Shown: positions 24,764-33,272 of the stretch, piece by piece | How positions within the stretch are numbered: the stretch's first letter is position 1 | How the letters are laid out: the number at the start of each line of letters is the position of its first letter | Notes under the pieces: generated by a model | Told to the model about the DNA's origin: nothing | The model's database searches: none | The model's input: the letters and a program-made list of their open reading frames with translations, nothing else | Position numbers and translations under genes: made by a program | Assembly: GCF_007855645.1 (NCBI RefSeq) | Contig: NZ_CP042262.1 | Span: forward strand, 186,001 to 250,000 | Source: Qingshengfaniella alkalisoli | GTDB lineage: Bacteria; Pseudomonadota; Alphaproteobacteria; Rhodobacterales; Rhodobacteraceae | Direction: 5' to 3' | DNA length: 64,000 nt

Positions 24764-26254
24764 TTATGCGTTTGCAGGCGATTGGGTGGTTCTAAAAGAT
24801 GGTTGGAAGATCTCGTCCAACGCTGGGGTGCCCGGGCATCTTTCCGGGAAGGTTCCCATGAATGTCTGATACTGATCTTGAGCTTTCGCATGTAGATGAG
24901 CCATGTCGTTCCCGTTCTTCAGCTTATGATTGTCGACCACCAAAATGCCGTCGACGATAACCGACCTGACATCCCGACCGTTTCCATTGATTACCAATGT
25001 CGTAATGGGATCGAAGAGTTGTCCCGTAAAGGGCGATGCAAAGTCAAACACGATGAGATCAGCTTTACTGCCACGACAAAGCCGCCCGATATCTTCGCGC
25101 CCCAAGGCTTTCGCGCCACCGATCGTGGCCGCTCTATAGTAATCTGCCGCTGACGCTTCCGTAATCGATTGTTCGGTCACGCGACTCAGGATGCAACCTA
25201 CATGCATGTTCTGGATCATGTCGACGGGGTAGGTATCCGTTCCCAATGCAATATTGATCCCTGCGGATTGGAACCGCGTCAGTCCAGAAAAGTATTTCGC
25301 GTGACGTCCCGCGACCAGAGGGCAGATGACTGCGCTGGCTCCCGCTTGCCCGATCAGTTGAAGCTCATCATGCACGCGGTCTTCAGTCGGGTTCTTACCT
25401 CCCAACAGCTGCAAATGAGGAAGTAGGGTCTTGTTGGACAGCAAGCCACAGCTATTGATCAGCTCAATGGAGGATTTGCCGTCGTGAAGCGCATCCACCA
25501 TATCCACTTCCAAGGGGCCTTGGCAGGAATGCAGCCGCAGAGTGCAATCGAGATCGTTCCGAACGGCTGCGCTTTCGCGAAGTAGCTTTGGTGTGCAGCC
25601 TTCTATGCGATCCGGTGCAAGCATACCGGTTATCCGGCTGGAGTAGTCGTTTTCCAGCAATGAAATGAATCTGGCAGCATCGCGCAGCCCTGCAAGCCCA
25701 CGCTCCTCGTTGAAGCGCATGGAAAACTTGCCGTCGTCGGAAGTTACTGAGTAGCCGGACATATATGCCGGGCCGAGAACGGCACGTATGCCGGTTTGCT
25801 CCGCTATATCCGCCGCCGTGACAAACTCATCATAGGTTTCCGCCCATTCCCGATACAGGATCGATGTTATGGGAGCAGCCGTCGTGATCCCGTTCATCAA
25901 AAGCATGTTGAAGGAATAGAGTTTATTGAACGCAAGCTGCTCAGGCGTGTAGGTTTCACGCCGTTGCCAGTTCTTGCTGGGCACACGACCTTTCTTCCAG
26001 CCCGGCTGATTGTCGAAAGCCAAAACTGTCGAATCCAGATCGACGATGGCATCGAGATCAATGAAGCCGGGGCCAATGAGCGCATTGCCCTCATCTATGT
26101 CGGTATCGATATGGCCCTCGTAATCATGCCCGACGAAAATAACGGTGTTGTCCTGATAGACGACCTCGCCATCTTGATAGATGTGATGATCGCCATCCTT
26201 GTATCCGACCACGTATTTGGCTTTACGCCGGATGACCGGGGAAGACGAACTCAT
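24764..26254 (-). CDS. Amidohydrolase-superfamily protein lacking the N-terminal HxH metal motif
   Basis: This 496-residue protein has the overall layout of the ATZ/TRZ-type amidohydrolases: an N-terminal beta-sandwich strand set, a TIM barrel, and the C-terminal GSKADLIVFDF return. However, where family members read GxIDxHxH after the first sandwich, this protein reads FIDLDAIVDLD (about residues 64-74), so the two histidines that bind metal are replaced by acidic residues. Other positions remain: LRLHSCQG, CPLVAGRH and LGTDTYPVD. It may be a metal-poor or re-tuned hydrolase. The ATG at 26254 overlaps the preceding gene by four bases (ATGA), showing translational coupling to the HxH-bearing paralogue. 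The substrate is unknown. Confidence 0.7.
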   Translation of the reverse strand: MSSSSPVIRRKAKYVVGYKDGDHHIYQDGEVVYQDNTVIFVGHDYEGHIDTDIDEGNALIGPGFIDLDAIVDLDSTVLAFDNQPGWKKGRVPSKNWQRRETYTPEQLAFNKLYSFNMLLMNGITTAAPITSILYREWAETYDEFVTAADIAEQTGIRAVLGPAYMSGYSVTSDDGKFSMRFNEERGLAGLRDAARFISLLENDYSSRITGMLAPDRIEGCTPKLLRESAAVRNDLDCTLRLHSCQGPLEVDMVDALHDGKSSIELINSCGLLSNKTLLPHLQLLGGKNPTEDRVHDELQLIGQAGASAVICPLVAGRHAKYFSGLTRFQSAGINIALGTDTYPVDMIQNMHVGCILSRVTEQSITEASAADYYRAATIGGAKALGREDIGRLCRGSKADLIVFDFASPFTGQLFDPITTLVINGNGRDVRSVIVDGILVVDNHKLKNGNDMAHLHAKAQDQYQTFMGTFPERCPGTPALDEIFQPSFRTTQSPANA

Positions 26255-27438
26255 ATCAAGACTCCGTCTTCGACAACACATTCTCCGCGCTTGAACACTG
26301 TTCTATCTACTGGACCTGCGACTATGGCCTCGGCGTGGTTGCGAGAGTTCAGAAGGACAAAATCCGCCTTGCATCCAGTCTCCAGGCCGTAGTCCTTGAG
26401 TTGCATGACATTGGCCCCCCCTTGCGTGATGGCATAGAGAGCCTTCTGGAGTTCGACGTCTTTGCGCCAACGATACTTCAAGCCCATAAACATGGCTCTC
26501 TGAAGCATGTCACCGGTGCCGTACGGACTCCAGGTGTCACGGATTCCGTCGTTCCCTGCAGTGATCTCGACGCCATGCTTGCGCAGCAGGTCGAATGGCG
26601 GAACCGTTCTGTTGGCTGGGGCCGTGGTCGCTATCGAGATGGAGTTCTCACCTAGATCGGCCGCGAGTTTCTCTTGATGCTCCTGGGAGACCTCGCCAAG
26701 GCAAAAAGCATGGCTGATCGTGACATTGCCTTGCATGGACAAAGCCTTGGTCCGTTCGATCATCAATTCGACGGAAAACGCTCCGAGCTCGCCCGGTTCG
26801 TGGAGATGCAGATCGACGCCCTTGCCGTATTTTTCGGCGAGCTTGAATACCTGGTCCAGATGTTCAACAGGATCGCGCTCGAATGTTGACGGGTCGATAC
26901 CACCCACGAGATCGCATCCTGCCTTCATCCCGGCATCCATCACATCGTAAGTGCCTGGGCGGACGATCATTCCGCTTTGTGGAAAGCAGACCAGTTCGAT
27001 GTCAATCTTATCCTTTAGCGCCTCTTTGGTCGCCAACACGCCCTCAACGTGAGCAATGCCGATTTCGGTGTCGACATCTATATGCGTACGGATATGTGTC
27101 GTTCCTTGCCGAAGGGCTTGCTCGGAAATCCGCTGAGACTGCTGGTGGGAGTCAAACGAATTCTCTCGCCGAAAGCGCCTTTCGTTTTCGACAATCGCTT
27201 CGAGGTTTCTGGGGACATCATTCTCATACCAGTCCATTCCCCATAGAGATTTGTCGATATGTGCATGACCATCGACGAAGCCTGGAAGCAGTAGCCGACC
27301 CCCCGCATCATAGCTCTCATGTCCATCTTTTGTCAGCTGCTCCGGAGGCGGGGTATCAATAAAAACACCGTCTTCAACCCAAAGGGTGGCAAGGTCATCA
27401 CCAGACTGTAGGCGAGCGTTTTTGACTTTGAGGATCAT
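26251..27438 (-). CDS. Cytosine-deaminase-like amidohydrolase
   Basis: This 395-residue metal hydrolase resembles cytosine deaminase and N-isopropylammelide hydrolase. It keeps the usual metal and catalytic set: HxH in FVDGHAHIDKS, THIRTHIDVD, LHLHEPG, ISHAFCLG and the Asp in ITAGNDGIRDTWSPYG. It would hydrolyse a cyclic amidine, amide or aminopyrimidine-like compound in the cytoplasm. The start at 27438 gives MILKVKNARL; the 52 extra upstream codons have no similarity and run through the promoter region. It is coupled to the DLD-type amidohydrolase downstream and is divergent from the dipeptide-type importer, which suggests that the imported compound is its substrate. Confidence 0.8.
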   Translation of the reverse strand: MILKVKNARLQSGDDLATLWVEDGVFIDTPPPEQLTKDGHESYDAGGRLLLPGFVDGHAHIDKSLWGMDWYENDVPRNLEAIVENERRFRRENSFDSHQQSQRISEQALRQGTTHIRTHIDVDTEIGIAHVEGVLATKEALKDKIDIELVCFPQSGMIVRPGTYDVMDAGMKAGCDLVGGIDPSTFERDPVEHLDQVFKLAEKYGKGVDLHLHEPGELGAFSVELMIERTKALSMQGNVTISHAFCLGEVSQEHQEKLAADLGENSISIATTAPANRTVPPFDLLRKHGVEITAGNDGIRDTWSPYGTGDMLQRAMFMGLKYRWRKDVELQKALYAITQGGANVMQLKDYGLETGCKADFVLLNSRNHAEAIVAGPVDRTVFKRGECVVEDGVLI

Positions 27439-27491
27439 GATTGTTCCCAGTTCTCCGTAGCTTAAATGGTATCGGATTAGGCATTCCGATG

Positions 27492-27509
27492 TTCTCTTGG
27501 TTAGAATGT
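27492..27509. promoter_or_regulatory. Second putative GntR site in the amidohydrolase/ABC divergent promoter
   Basis: TTCTCTTGGTTAGAATGT lies between the cytosine-deaminase-like gene and the binding-protein gene and resembles the site at 24682-24699. CATTC at 27482-27486 and GAATG at 27504-27508 provide dyad symmetry with a wider centre. It is the natural place for the linked GntR regulator to act on both operons. Confidence 0.4.
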
Positions 27510-27648
27510 TCGCAATATTTATCAGATTGTCAACAAAATGATTGACATTGTGTGCAGCAATTGCCGACAGTGGGTGGAGCCTCAGCCGGCGCATCCCAAC
27601 AGTGCGTCAGCAGGCTGAATTGGCTTTGTCCATTCGAGGGAGACACGA

Positions 27649-29235
27649 ATGAAATTTCTGAATACGGCACTGACAGGGGTATCGCTGTCGCTGGCATTCA
27701 CAACCATGGCTCACGCTAACGGCAACGATGTGACCTGGGCGACCAGTACGGATATCCCGACGCTTGATCCGTATGCATTTGCATCAACATCTGCGCTGGC
27801 GTTCCAAAATCATATCTATGAAGGGCTGGTTGGCTGGAACGCAGACTTCGAAATCGAGCCGGTTCTCGCGGAAAGCTATGAATACACCGACGACACAACC
27901 ATTCGCTTCAAGCTGCGCGAAGGCGTCACCTTTCATGACGGGGCGGCATTCACCGCCGATGATGTCGTCGCGTCGGTGAACCGGGCAACGAATGAGAATG
28001 CCGGCATCCGTGGGAACGTGTCGACCATAGCGTCGGCTGAGAAAATCGACGATTACACTGTTGATATCAAGCTCGCCGAACAAAGCCCGATTGCGATCAA
28101 TGAATTGACCGGTCTCTTGATCATGGATCAGGAGTGGCTGGAAGCGAACCGCGCACTCGAACCGACAAGCATGTCTGCCGGTACAGAGGGCTATGCGACG
28201 AACAATGCGAATGGCACCGGCCCGTTTTCTCTTGTGAGCCGCCGCCGGGATGTCGCCATGGAGTTGGCGGCCAATCCCGATTGGTGGAACAACGAGAACA
28301 AGACGCACAATATCGACACGATTACATTCAAACCGGTAACATCGGATGCGACTCGTCTGGCGGGTCTGCTGTCCGGTGAATATACGCTGGTGACGGATGT
28401 CCCCCTTCAGGATCTCGAACGCCTCGAGGCGAATGACAGTCTTGAGGTCAAGGTGTCGCCAACCTTGCGCGTGAATATGTTTTCGCTGAACATGGATGAC
28501 GAACTCAACGCTGGAAACGTGGACGGAAAGAACCCGCTGCAGGATGTCCGCGTTCGGCAGGCGATGATGATGGCTTTGGACCGCGAAGCGATCACGCAAA
28601 AGATCATGCGCGGCATGTCCGAACCAGCCAATTCATACATTGCGCCTGCCATCGTCGGTTTCGATGAGGCCAATCAGATTGATCTTGCTTATGATCCGGA
28701 AGGTGCGAAAGCCCTTCTTGAAGAAGCCGGATATGGCGACGGGTTCAAGCTGGCCTTTGACTGTGTCGAAGGGGCATATCTGAATGCGCGTCAATGGTGC
28801 CAGGCTGCACAGGCCTTCTGGGCCCGCATCGGGATCGAGGCGGAACTGAATGTTCATCCGCGCAGCACTTACTCCCAAATCCGGGATAACGGGCGAACGG
28901 ATATCGGCGTATTGGGTTGGGCTAATCTTCCGCTCATCGACGCCTACAGCATCAACCAGCAGCTGATCCACTCCAAGGATGGTGGCATCTACGGCGCATT
29001 CAACATTCCTCGCTACAAGAACGAGGAAGTGGACAGCTTGATCGAAGCGTCTGCTGTGGAGATGGACCAGGAGAAGCGCAAGGAACTGATCGGGCAGGTT
29101 ATGGCAAAATCACAAGCCGATCTGCCATTCATTCCGATGCACTATGAACCCGTCGCCTGGGTTTCCAAGACAGAATTCGGTGTTCCGATTTATCCGGACA
29201 ACGTTGTGCGCCTGTGGCGCGCCGGGTTCGAGTAA
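27649..29235 (+). CDS. Peptide/nickel-type ABC transporter substrate-binding protein (family 5)
   Basis: This 528-residue periplasmic protein is of the DppA/OppA type. A signal peptide (MKFLNTALTGVSLSLAFTTMAHA) is followed by the family 5 markers IPTLDPYAFAS, HIYEGLVGWN, IRFKLREGVTFHDGAAFTADDVVASVNR and TNNANGTGPFSLV. Family 5 proteins bind peptides but also opines, glycosides, metals and heterocycles, so the ligand cannot be named. The adjoining deaminase-like amidohydrolases suggest a nitrogen-containing ring compound. GGGAG precedes the ATG. It is the first gene of a five-gene plus-strand import operon. Confidence 0.9.
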   Translation: MKFLNTALTGVSLSLAFTTMAHANGNDVTWATSTDIPTLDPYAFASTSALAFQNHIYEGLVGWNADFEIEPVLAESYEYTDDTTIRFKLREGVTFHDGAAFTADDVVASVNRATNENAGIRGNVSTIASAEKIDDYTVDIKLAEQSPIAINELTGLLIMDQEWLEANRALEPTSMSAGTEGYATNNANGTGPFSLVSRRRDVAMELAANPDWWNNENKTHNIDTITFKPVTSDATRLAGLLSGEYTLVTDVPLQDLERLEANDSLEVKVSPTLRVNMFSLNMDDELNAGNVDGKNPLQDVRVRQAMMMALDREAITQKIMRGMSEPANSYIAPAIVGFDEANQIDLAYDPEGAKALLEEAGYGDGFKLAFDCVEGAYLNARQWCQAAQAFWARIGIEAELNVHPRSTYSQIRDNGRTDIGVLGWANLPLIDAYSINQQLIHSKDGGIYGAFNIPRYKNEEVDSLIEASAVEMDQEKRKELIGQVMAKSQADLPFIPMHYEPVAWVSKTEFGVPIYPDNVVRLWRAGFE

Positions 29236-29251
29236 GCAGGGCCTGTAACCG

Positions 29252-30226
29252 ATGGTGTTCTTCTTGATCCAGCGCTTCTTCCAGGCAACGGTATTGATGC
29301 TTGCGGTCGCGCTAATCGCTTTCACTATGTTCCAGTTCACGGGTGATCCGATTGACAACATGGTCACGGAGAACGCCACCCAAGCGGAGCGCGACGCGCT
29401 CCGCGAGGAACTTGGCCTCAATGACTCCGTCATCGTACAGTATGCCCGATTTGTGGGGAACGCGATCCGCGGAGAGTTCGGAATCTCCTATTACAATCAG
29501 AGTGATGTCTTTGATCTGATCATCGAGCGGCTACCGGCCACGCTAGAGCTTGTTCTTGTGGCGGTTGCCATATCCTTGGTTGTCGGAATACCTATCGGTG
29601 TCTGGATATCATTTTCGAACAACAGGTTCCTGACCGGGTTTGTTCAAGTGCTGTCGCTCGTTGGGATATCGCTGCCATCATTCCTTGTCGGCATCTTCTT
29701 GATCGTCGTCTTTGCTGTGTGGCTTGGCTGGTTGCCATCAAGCGGGCGGGGTGAGATCGTCGAATTCGGACCTTGGTCCACAGGTTTGCTGACCGGATCC
29801 GGCTGGGCTTCGATCTTGCTACCAGCGCTTTCGCTGTCGTTTTTTCTGATCACGATGATCATGCGTTTGATCAAGAGCGAGATGCAGGAAACACTGCAGA
29901 CCGAGTATATCAAATTCGCGCGTGCGAGAGGCATATCGGAACACAGCCTACGGTATCATCACGCGTTGAGGAATTCGATCCTTCCTGTGATCACAGTGGT
30001 TGGTTTGCAAATTGGCAACCTGATCGCATTCGCGGTGATTACCGAAACGATCTTCCAGTGGCCGGGCATGGGACTGCTCTTCATCCAGGCCGTAAACTTT
30101 GTCGATATACCGGTGATCTCTGCTTACCTCGTCTTCGTGGCGCTGATTTTCATCGTCGTGAACACAAGTGTCGACATTATCTATAGGCTCGTTGATCCGC
30201 GCATGCGGGCAAGCGCCGGAAAATAA
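29252..30226 (+). CDS. Peptide-type ABC transporter permease (DppB family)
   Basis: This 324-residue inner-membrane permease has six membrane spans. It has the DppB start (MVFFLIQRFFQATVLMLAVALIAFTMFQFTGDPID, abridged) and the EAA loop YIKFARARGISEHSLRYHHALRNSILPVITVVGL. It forms the channel together with the DppC-like protein encoded next. It begins 16 bases after the binding-protein stop. Confidence 0.9.
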   Translation: MVFFLIQRFFQATVLMLAVALIAFTMFQFTGDPIDNMVTENATQAERDALREELGLNDSVIVQYARFVGNAIRGEFGISYYNQSDVFDLIIERLPATLELVLVAVAISLVVGIPIGVWISFSNNRFLTGFVQVLSLVGISLPSFLVGIFLIVVFAVWLGWLPSSGRGEIVEFGPWSTGLLTGSGWASILLPALSLSFFLITMIMRLIKSEMQETLQTEYIKFARARGISEHSLRYHHALRNSILPVITVVGLQIGNLIAFAVITETIFQWPGMGLLFIQAVNFVDIPVISAYLVFVALIFIVVNTSVDIIYRLVDPRMRASAGK

Positions 30227-30228
30227 TC

Positions 30229-31173
30229 ATGATTACTCAAGTTGATCCAGTGACAAAGCCAGGTCGCTTCAAGAAGTTCTTCGATGGCGACTTCTTTTAT
30301 TCCTTCAGGACATCACCGATTGCTGTCATAGCTTCGGTGTTCCTTGTCACATTTCTCCTGTTGGGCCTATTCGCGCCATGGATATCGCCTACAGACCCAA
30401 CCAACGCCGCCTCGTTCAATCTTATGGACTCCGAGTTGCCTCCTGCTTGGACAGCCGGGGGTGACGGCCGGTATCTTCTGGGAACGGATGTTCAGGGAAG
30501 GGATCTGTTTTCATTGCTTCTCTACGGGTTGCGCATCTCTCTGCTTGTTGGGTTCATCGGCATGGGTGCCTCTGTTGTTCTTGGTGTGACACTTGGACTG
30601 CTGAGTGGATATTATAGAGGCTGGGTTGACACCGTGATCATGCGGACGGCCGATGCAATGCTGAGCTTTCCCACAATCATGTTTGCTTTGCTGATCAGCG
30701 GTTCTGCGAAAGTACTGTTGCCTCAGGACATACAGGGTGATCTGGCAATTTATATAATCATCCTGTCGATCACGCTGACCGGCTGGATGAAATATGCACG
30801 CACGGTCCGGGGCGCTGTCCTGCTAGAGGGGTCCAAGGAGTATGTGCTCGCTGCGAAGGCCATGGGCAGTTCCGCATATCGCGTCATGTTCCTGCATATT
30901 CTGCCGAACGTCCTGAACGCGGTATTGGTATTGGCGACGCTGCATGTGGCCTTGGCGGTGCTGATTGAAGCAACATTGTCGTTTCTCGGTGTGGGTCTGC
31001 CTCCCAATCAACCGTCCCTGGGAACGCTGATCAATGAAGGCAATACGTATCTTTTTGCCGGTCAGTGGTGGGTCATACTTTTTCCCGCATTGGTGCTGGT
31101 TCTGTTCGCCTTGTCGGTCAATCTCGTTGGCGACTGGCTGCGCGATGCCTTGAACCCGAAACTGAAGAAATAG
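30229..31173 (+). CDS. Peptide-type ABC transporter permease (DppC family)
   Basis: This 314-residue permease has six hydrophobic segments. Typical DppC features are the N-terminal cytoplasmic tail, LLGTDVQGRDLFSLLLYGLRISLLVGF near residue 83, and the EAA loop EYVLAAKAMGSSAYRVMFLHILPNVLNAVLV. It starts two bases after the DppB-like stop, indicating translational coupling, and pairs with that protein. Confidence 0.9.
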   Translation: MITQVDPVTKPGRFKKFFDGDFFYSFRTSPIAVIASVFLVTFLLLGLFAPWISPTDPTNAASFNLMDSELPPAWTAGGDGRYLLGTDVQGRDLFSLLLYGLRISLLVGFIGMGASVVLGVTLGLLSGYYRGWVDTVIMRTADAMLSFPTIMFALLISGSAKVLLPQDIQGDLAIYIIILSITLTGWMKYARTVRGAVLLEGSKEYVLAAKAMGSSAYRVMFLHILPNVLNAVLVLATLHVALAVLIEATLSFLGVGLPPNQPSLGTLINEGNTYLFAGQWWVILFPALVLVLFALSVNLVGDWLRDALNPKLKK

Positions 31174-31188
31174 GGCAGGGAGGCATCA

Positions 31189-32175
31189 ATGACCCAAGCA
31201 TCTCTACGCGTCGAAGATCTATCAATCGAGTTCCATCACCACCGGGGCAATCTGCAGGCTATCCACAAAGTATCACTTGAACTCCGTTCGGGAGAGATCC
31301 TTGGTGTCGTCGGTGAATCCGGCGCCGGGAAGTCGTTGACCGGGTCCGCAATAACCGGGCTTCTTGCACCTCCGGGCCACATCGTCGGCGGTGATATCAG
31401 CTACAACGGTCGCTCGTTGCTCAACATGGCCTATGGTGAACGCCAAAAGCTTCGCGGTAAGGAAATTGCGGCGATTTTTCAGGATCCTTTGACAAGCTTG
31501 AATCCAGTGCTCACCATCGGTGATCAGTTGGTCGAAACAATCCAGACCCATCTGCCGATTGGAAAAAAAGAAGCTCATAACCGCGCCGTGAAGATCCTGA
31601 AAGATGTTGGAATACCGGCGGCTGAGCAGCGCATGGCGCATTTTCCACATCAGTTTTCAGGGGGTATGCGGCAACGGGTCGTAATTGCGCTGGCGCTGTG
31701 CGTAGACCCGAAAGTTGTTATTGCGGATGAGCCAACTACGGCATTGGACGTGTCAGTGCAGGCTCAAATCCTGAAGCTCCTTCGAGATCTTTGCAGCAGA
31801 AATCAAACGGCCATCATGTTGGTCACACATGATATGGGTGTTGTAGCAGAGGTTTGTGATCGTGTTGCTGTGCTTTATGCGGGCCATCTCGTAGAGAGCG
31901 GGGATGTAAAACAGATCCTGAAAAACCCGCGACACCCCTACACGAAGGGGCTGATGGACTCGATCCCGAAGATCGGTGTCCGTCAGGAGAAGCTCTTTCA
32001 AATTCCGGGATCCATGCCGCGATTGAATGCGTTGCCTCCGGGGTGCAAATTCAATCCCAGATGTCCCTACGCGACTGATACCTGCCTTCGTGAAGTCCCG
32101 CCGTCCGAAACGACGCATACGGGGCATATAGCCTGCTGGAACCCCCTTGACGGAGGCGAAAATGACAACGCCTGA
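31189..32175 (+). CDS. Peptide-type ABC transporter ATPase (DppD family)
   Basis: This 328-residue ATPase shows Walker A GESGAGKSLT, Q-loop IFQDPLTSLNPVLTIGDQL, signature FSGGMRQRVVIALAL, Walker B VVIADEPTTALDVSVQAQIL and the oligopeptide-ATPase C-terminal region PGCKFNPRCPYATDTC. That cysteine-bearing tail binds an iron-sulfur cluster in some homologues. GGGAGG precedes the start. It acts with the DppF-like ATPase encoded next, whose start lies inside its last codons. Confidence 0.9.
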   Translation: MTQASLRVEDLSIEFHHHRGNLQAIHKVSLELRSGEILGVVGESGAGKSLTGSAITGLLAPPGHIVGGDISYNGRSLLNMAYGERQKLRGKEIAAIFQDPLTSLNPVLTIGDQLVETIQTHLPIGKKEAHNRAVKILKDVGIPAAEQRMAHFPHQFSGGMRQRVVIALALCVDPKVVIADEPTTALDVSVQAQILKLLRDLCSRNQTAIMLVTHDMGVVAEVCDRVAVLYAGHLVESGDVKQILKNPRHPYTKGLMDSIPKIGVRQEKLFQIPGSMPRLNALPPGCKFNPRCPYATDTCLREVPPSETTHTGHIACWNPLDGGENDNA

Positions 32176-33226
32176 TAGTCCCTATCTTGAACTGAAAGAT
32201 CTGTCGCTGGAATTTACGCTTCCGACACCGATGTCAGAACGTATCATGAAATTGAGAGGGCCACAGAAATTACAGGCTCTCAAAGGTATCGACCTGGCTA
32301 TCCCGAAAGGCGAAACCTTGGCGCTTGTTGGAGAGTCGGGCTGTGGAAAGTCGTCCCTAGCCCGCGTTCTGTCCGGCATCTATGAGCCGAATTCCGGTCA
32401 AATTCTTTTCGAAGGTGTGGACGTCAACAAAGCATCCAACGCGGCACGGCGTATCATGCGCCAGAAGTTCCAGATGATCTTTCAGGACCCGTATTCCAGC
32501 CTGAATCCGCGCTGGACCATCCAGTCTATTGTCGAAGAGCCGATGATACTCTTCAATCTGGTTTCCGGGGGAAAAAAGGCCAGGAGGGCGCGCGTGATAA
32601 GCCTGCTTGAACAGGTCGGACTGGGCGAAGGAGATCTTGCGAAGTTCCCTCACGAATTCTCTGGCGGACAGCGACAACGTATCTCTATTGCCCGTGCGCT
32701 TGCAAGTGAACCGGAATTCCTGATCTGCGATGAACCGACATCGGCACTGGATGTGTCGATTCAGGCGCAAGTCCTCAATCTGATGAAAGACCTGCAGAAG
32801 CAGTATAACCTGACATGTCTGTTCATCAGTCATGATTTGTCTGTTGTCTCGCATATCGCAGACAAGATCGGTGTAATGTATCTTGGCGAGATTATCGAAA
32901 TGGGAACGGTGGATGATATTTTTACATCGCCCTCACACCCCTACACACGAATGCTCATCAACGCGATCCCCGGTGCGACCAATCTTGGCATGGAACTGCA
33001 GGGCGTGGCGGATGTTGCGGTGGATGGTGAGCTTCCCAACCCGTTGAACCCGCCATCAGGTTGCAACTTCCATCCCAGGTGTGCTTTCAAATTGGACATT
33101 TGCGATCAGGAAGAACCCGCGCTGGTCGGTGTTGGCGGCGAAGCTGGAACAGACCACTTTGCGGCTTGCCATCTGTGCGAGCGCTACAATGGCAGAGCGA
33201 CGGACCAATCGTTACAAGCATCCTAA
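32162..33226 (+). CDS. Peptide-type ABC transporter ATPase (DppF family)
   Basis: This 354-residue second ATPase of the importer has Walker A GESGCGKSS, Q-loop IFQDPYSSLNPRWTIQSIV, signature FSGGQRQRISIARAL, Walker B LICDEPTSALDVSIQAQVL and the Cys-containing C-terminal motif PPSGCNFHPRCAFKLDIC. The ATG at 32162 is chosen because GGAGG lies six bases ahead; an earlier TTG in frame would place that site inside the gene. It overlaps the DppD-like gene by 14 bases and ends the operon. The GMC oxidoreductase gene converges from the other side. Confidence 0.9.
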   Translation: MTTPDSPYLELKDLSLEFTLPTPMSERIMKLRGPQKLQALKGIDLAIPKGETLALVGESGCGKSSLARVLSGIYEPNSGQILFEGVDVNKASNAARRIMRQKFQMIFQDPYSSLNPRWTIQSIVEEPMILFNLVSGGKKARRARVISLLEQVGLGEGDLAKFPHEFSGGQRQRISIARALASEPEFLICDEPTSALDVSIQAQVLNLMKDLQKQYNLTCLFISHDLSVVSHIADKIGVMYLGEIIEMGTVDDIFTSPSHPYTRMLINAIPGATNLGMELQGVADVAVDGELPNPLNPPSGCNFHPRCAFKLDICDQEEPALVGVGGEAGTDHFAACHLCERYNGRATDQSLQAS

Positions 33227-33272
33227 GCCCATGAAACGCAGGGCGCTTTTGGGTGTCCTGCTCGTTGTCGCC

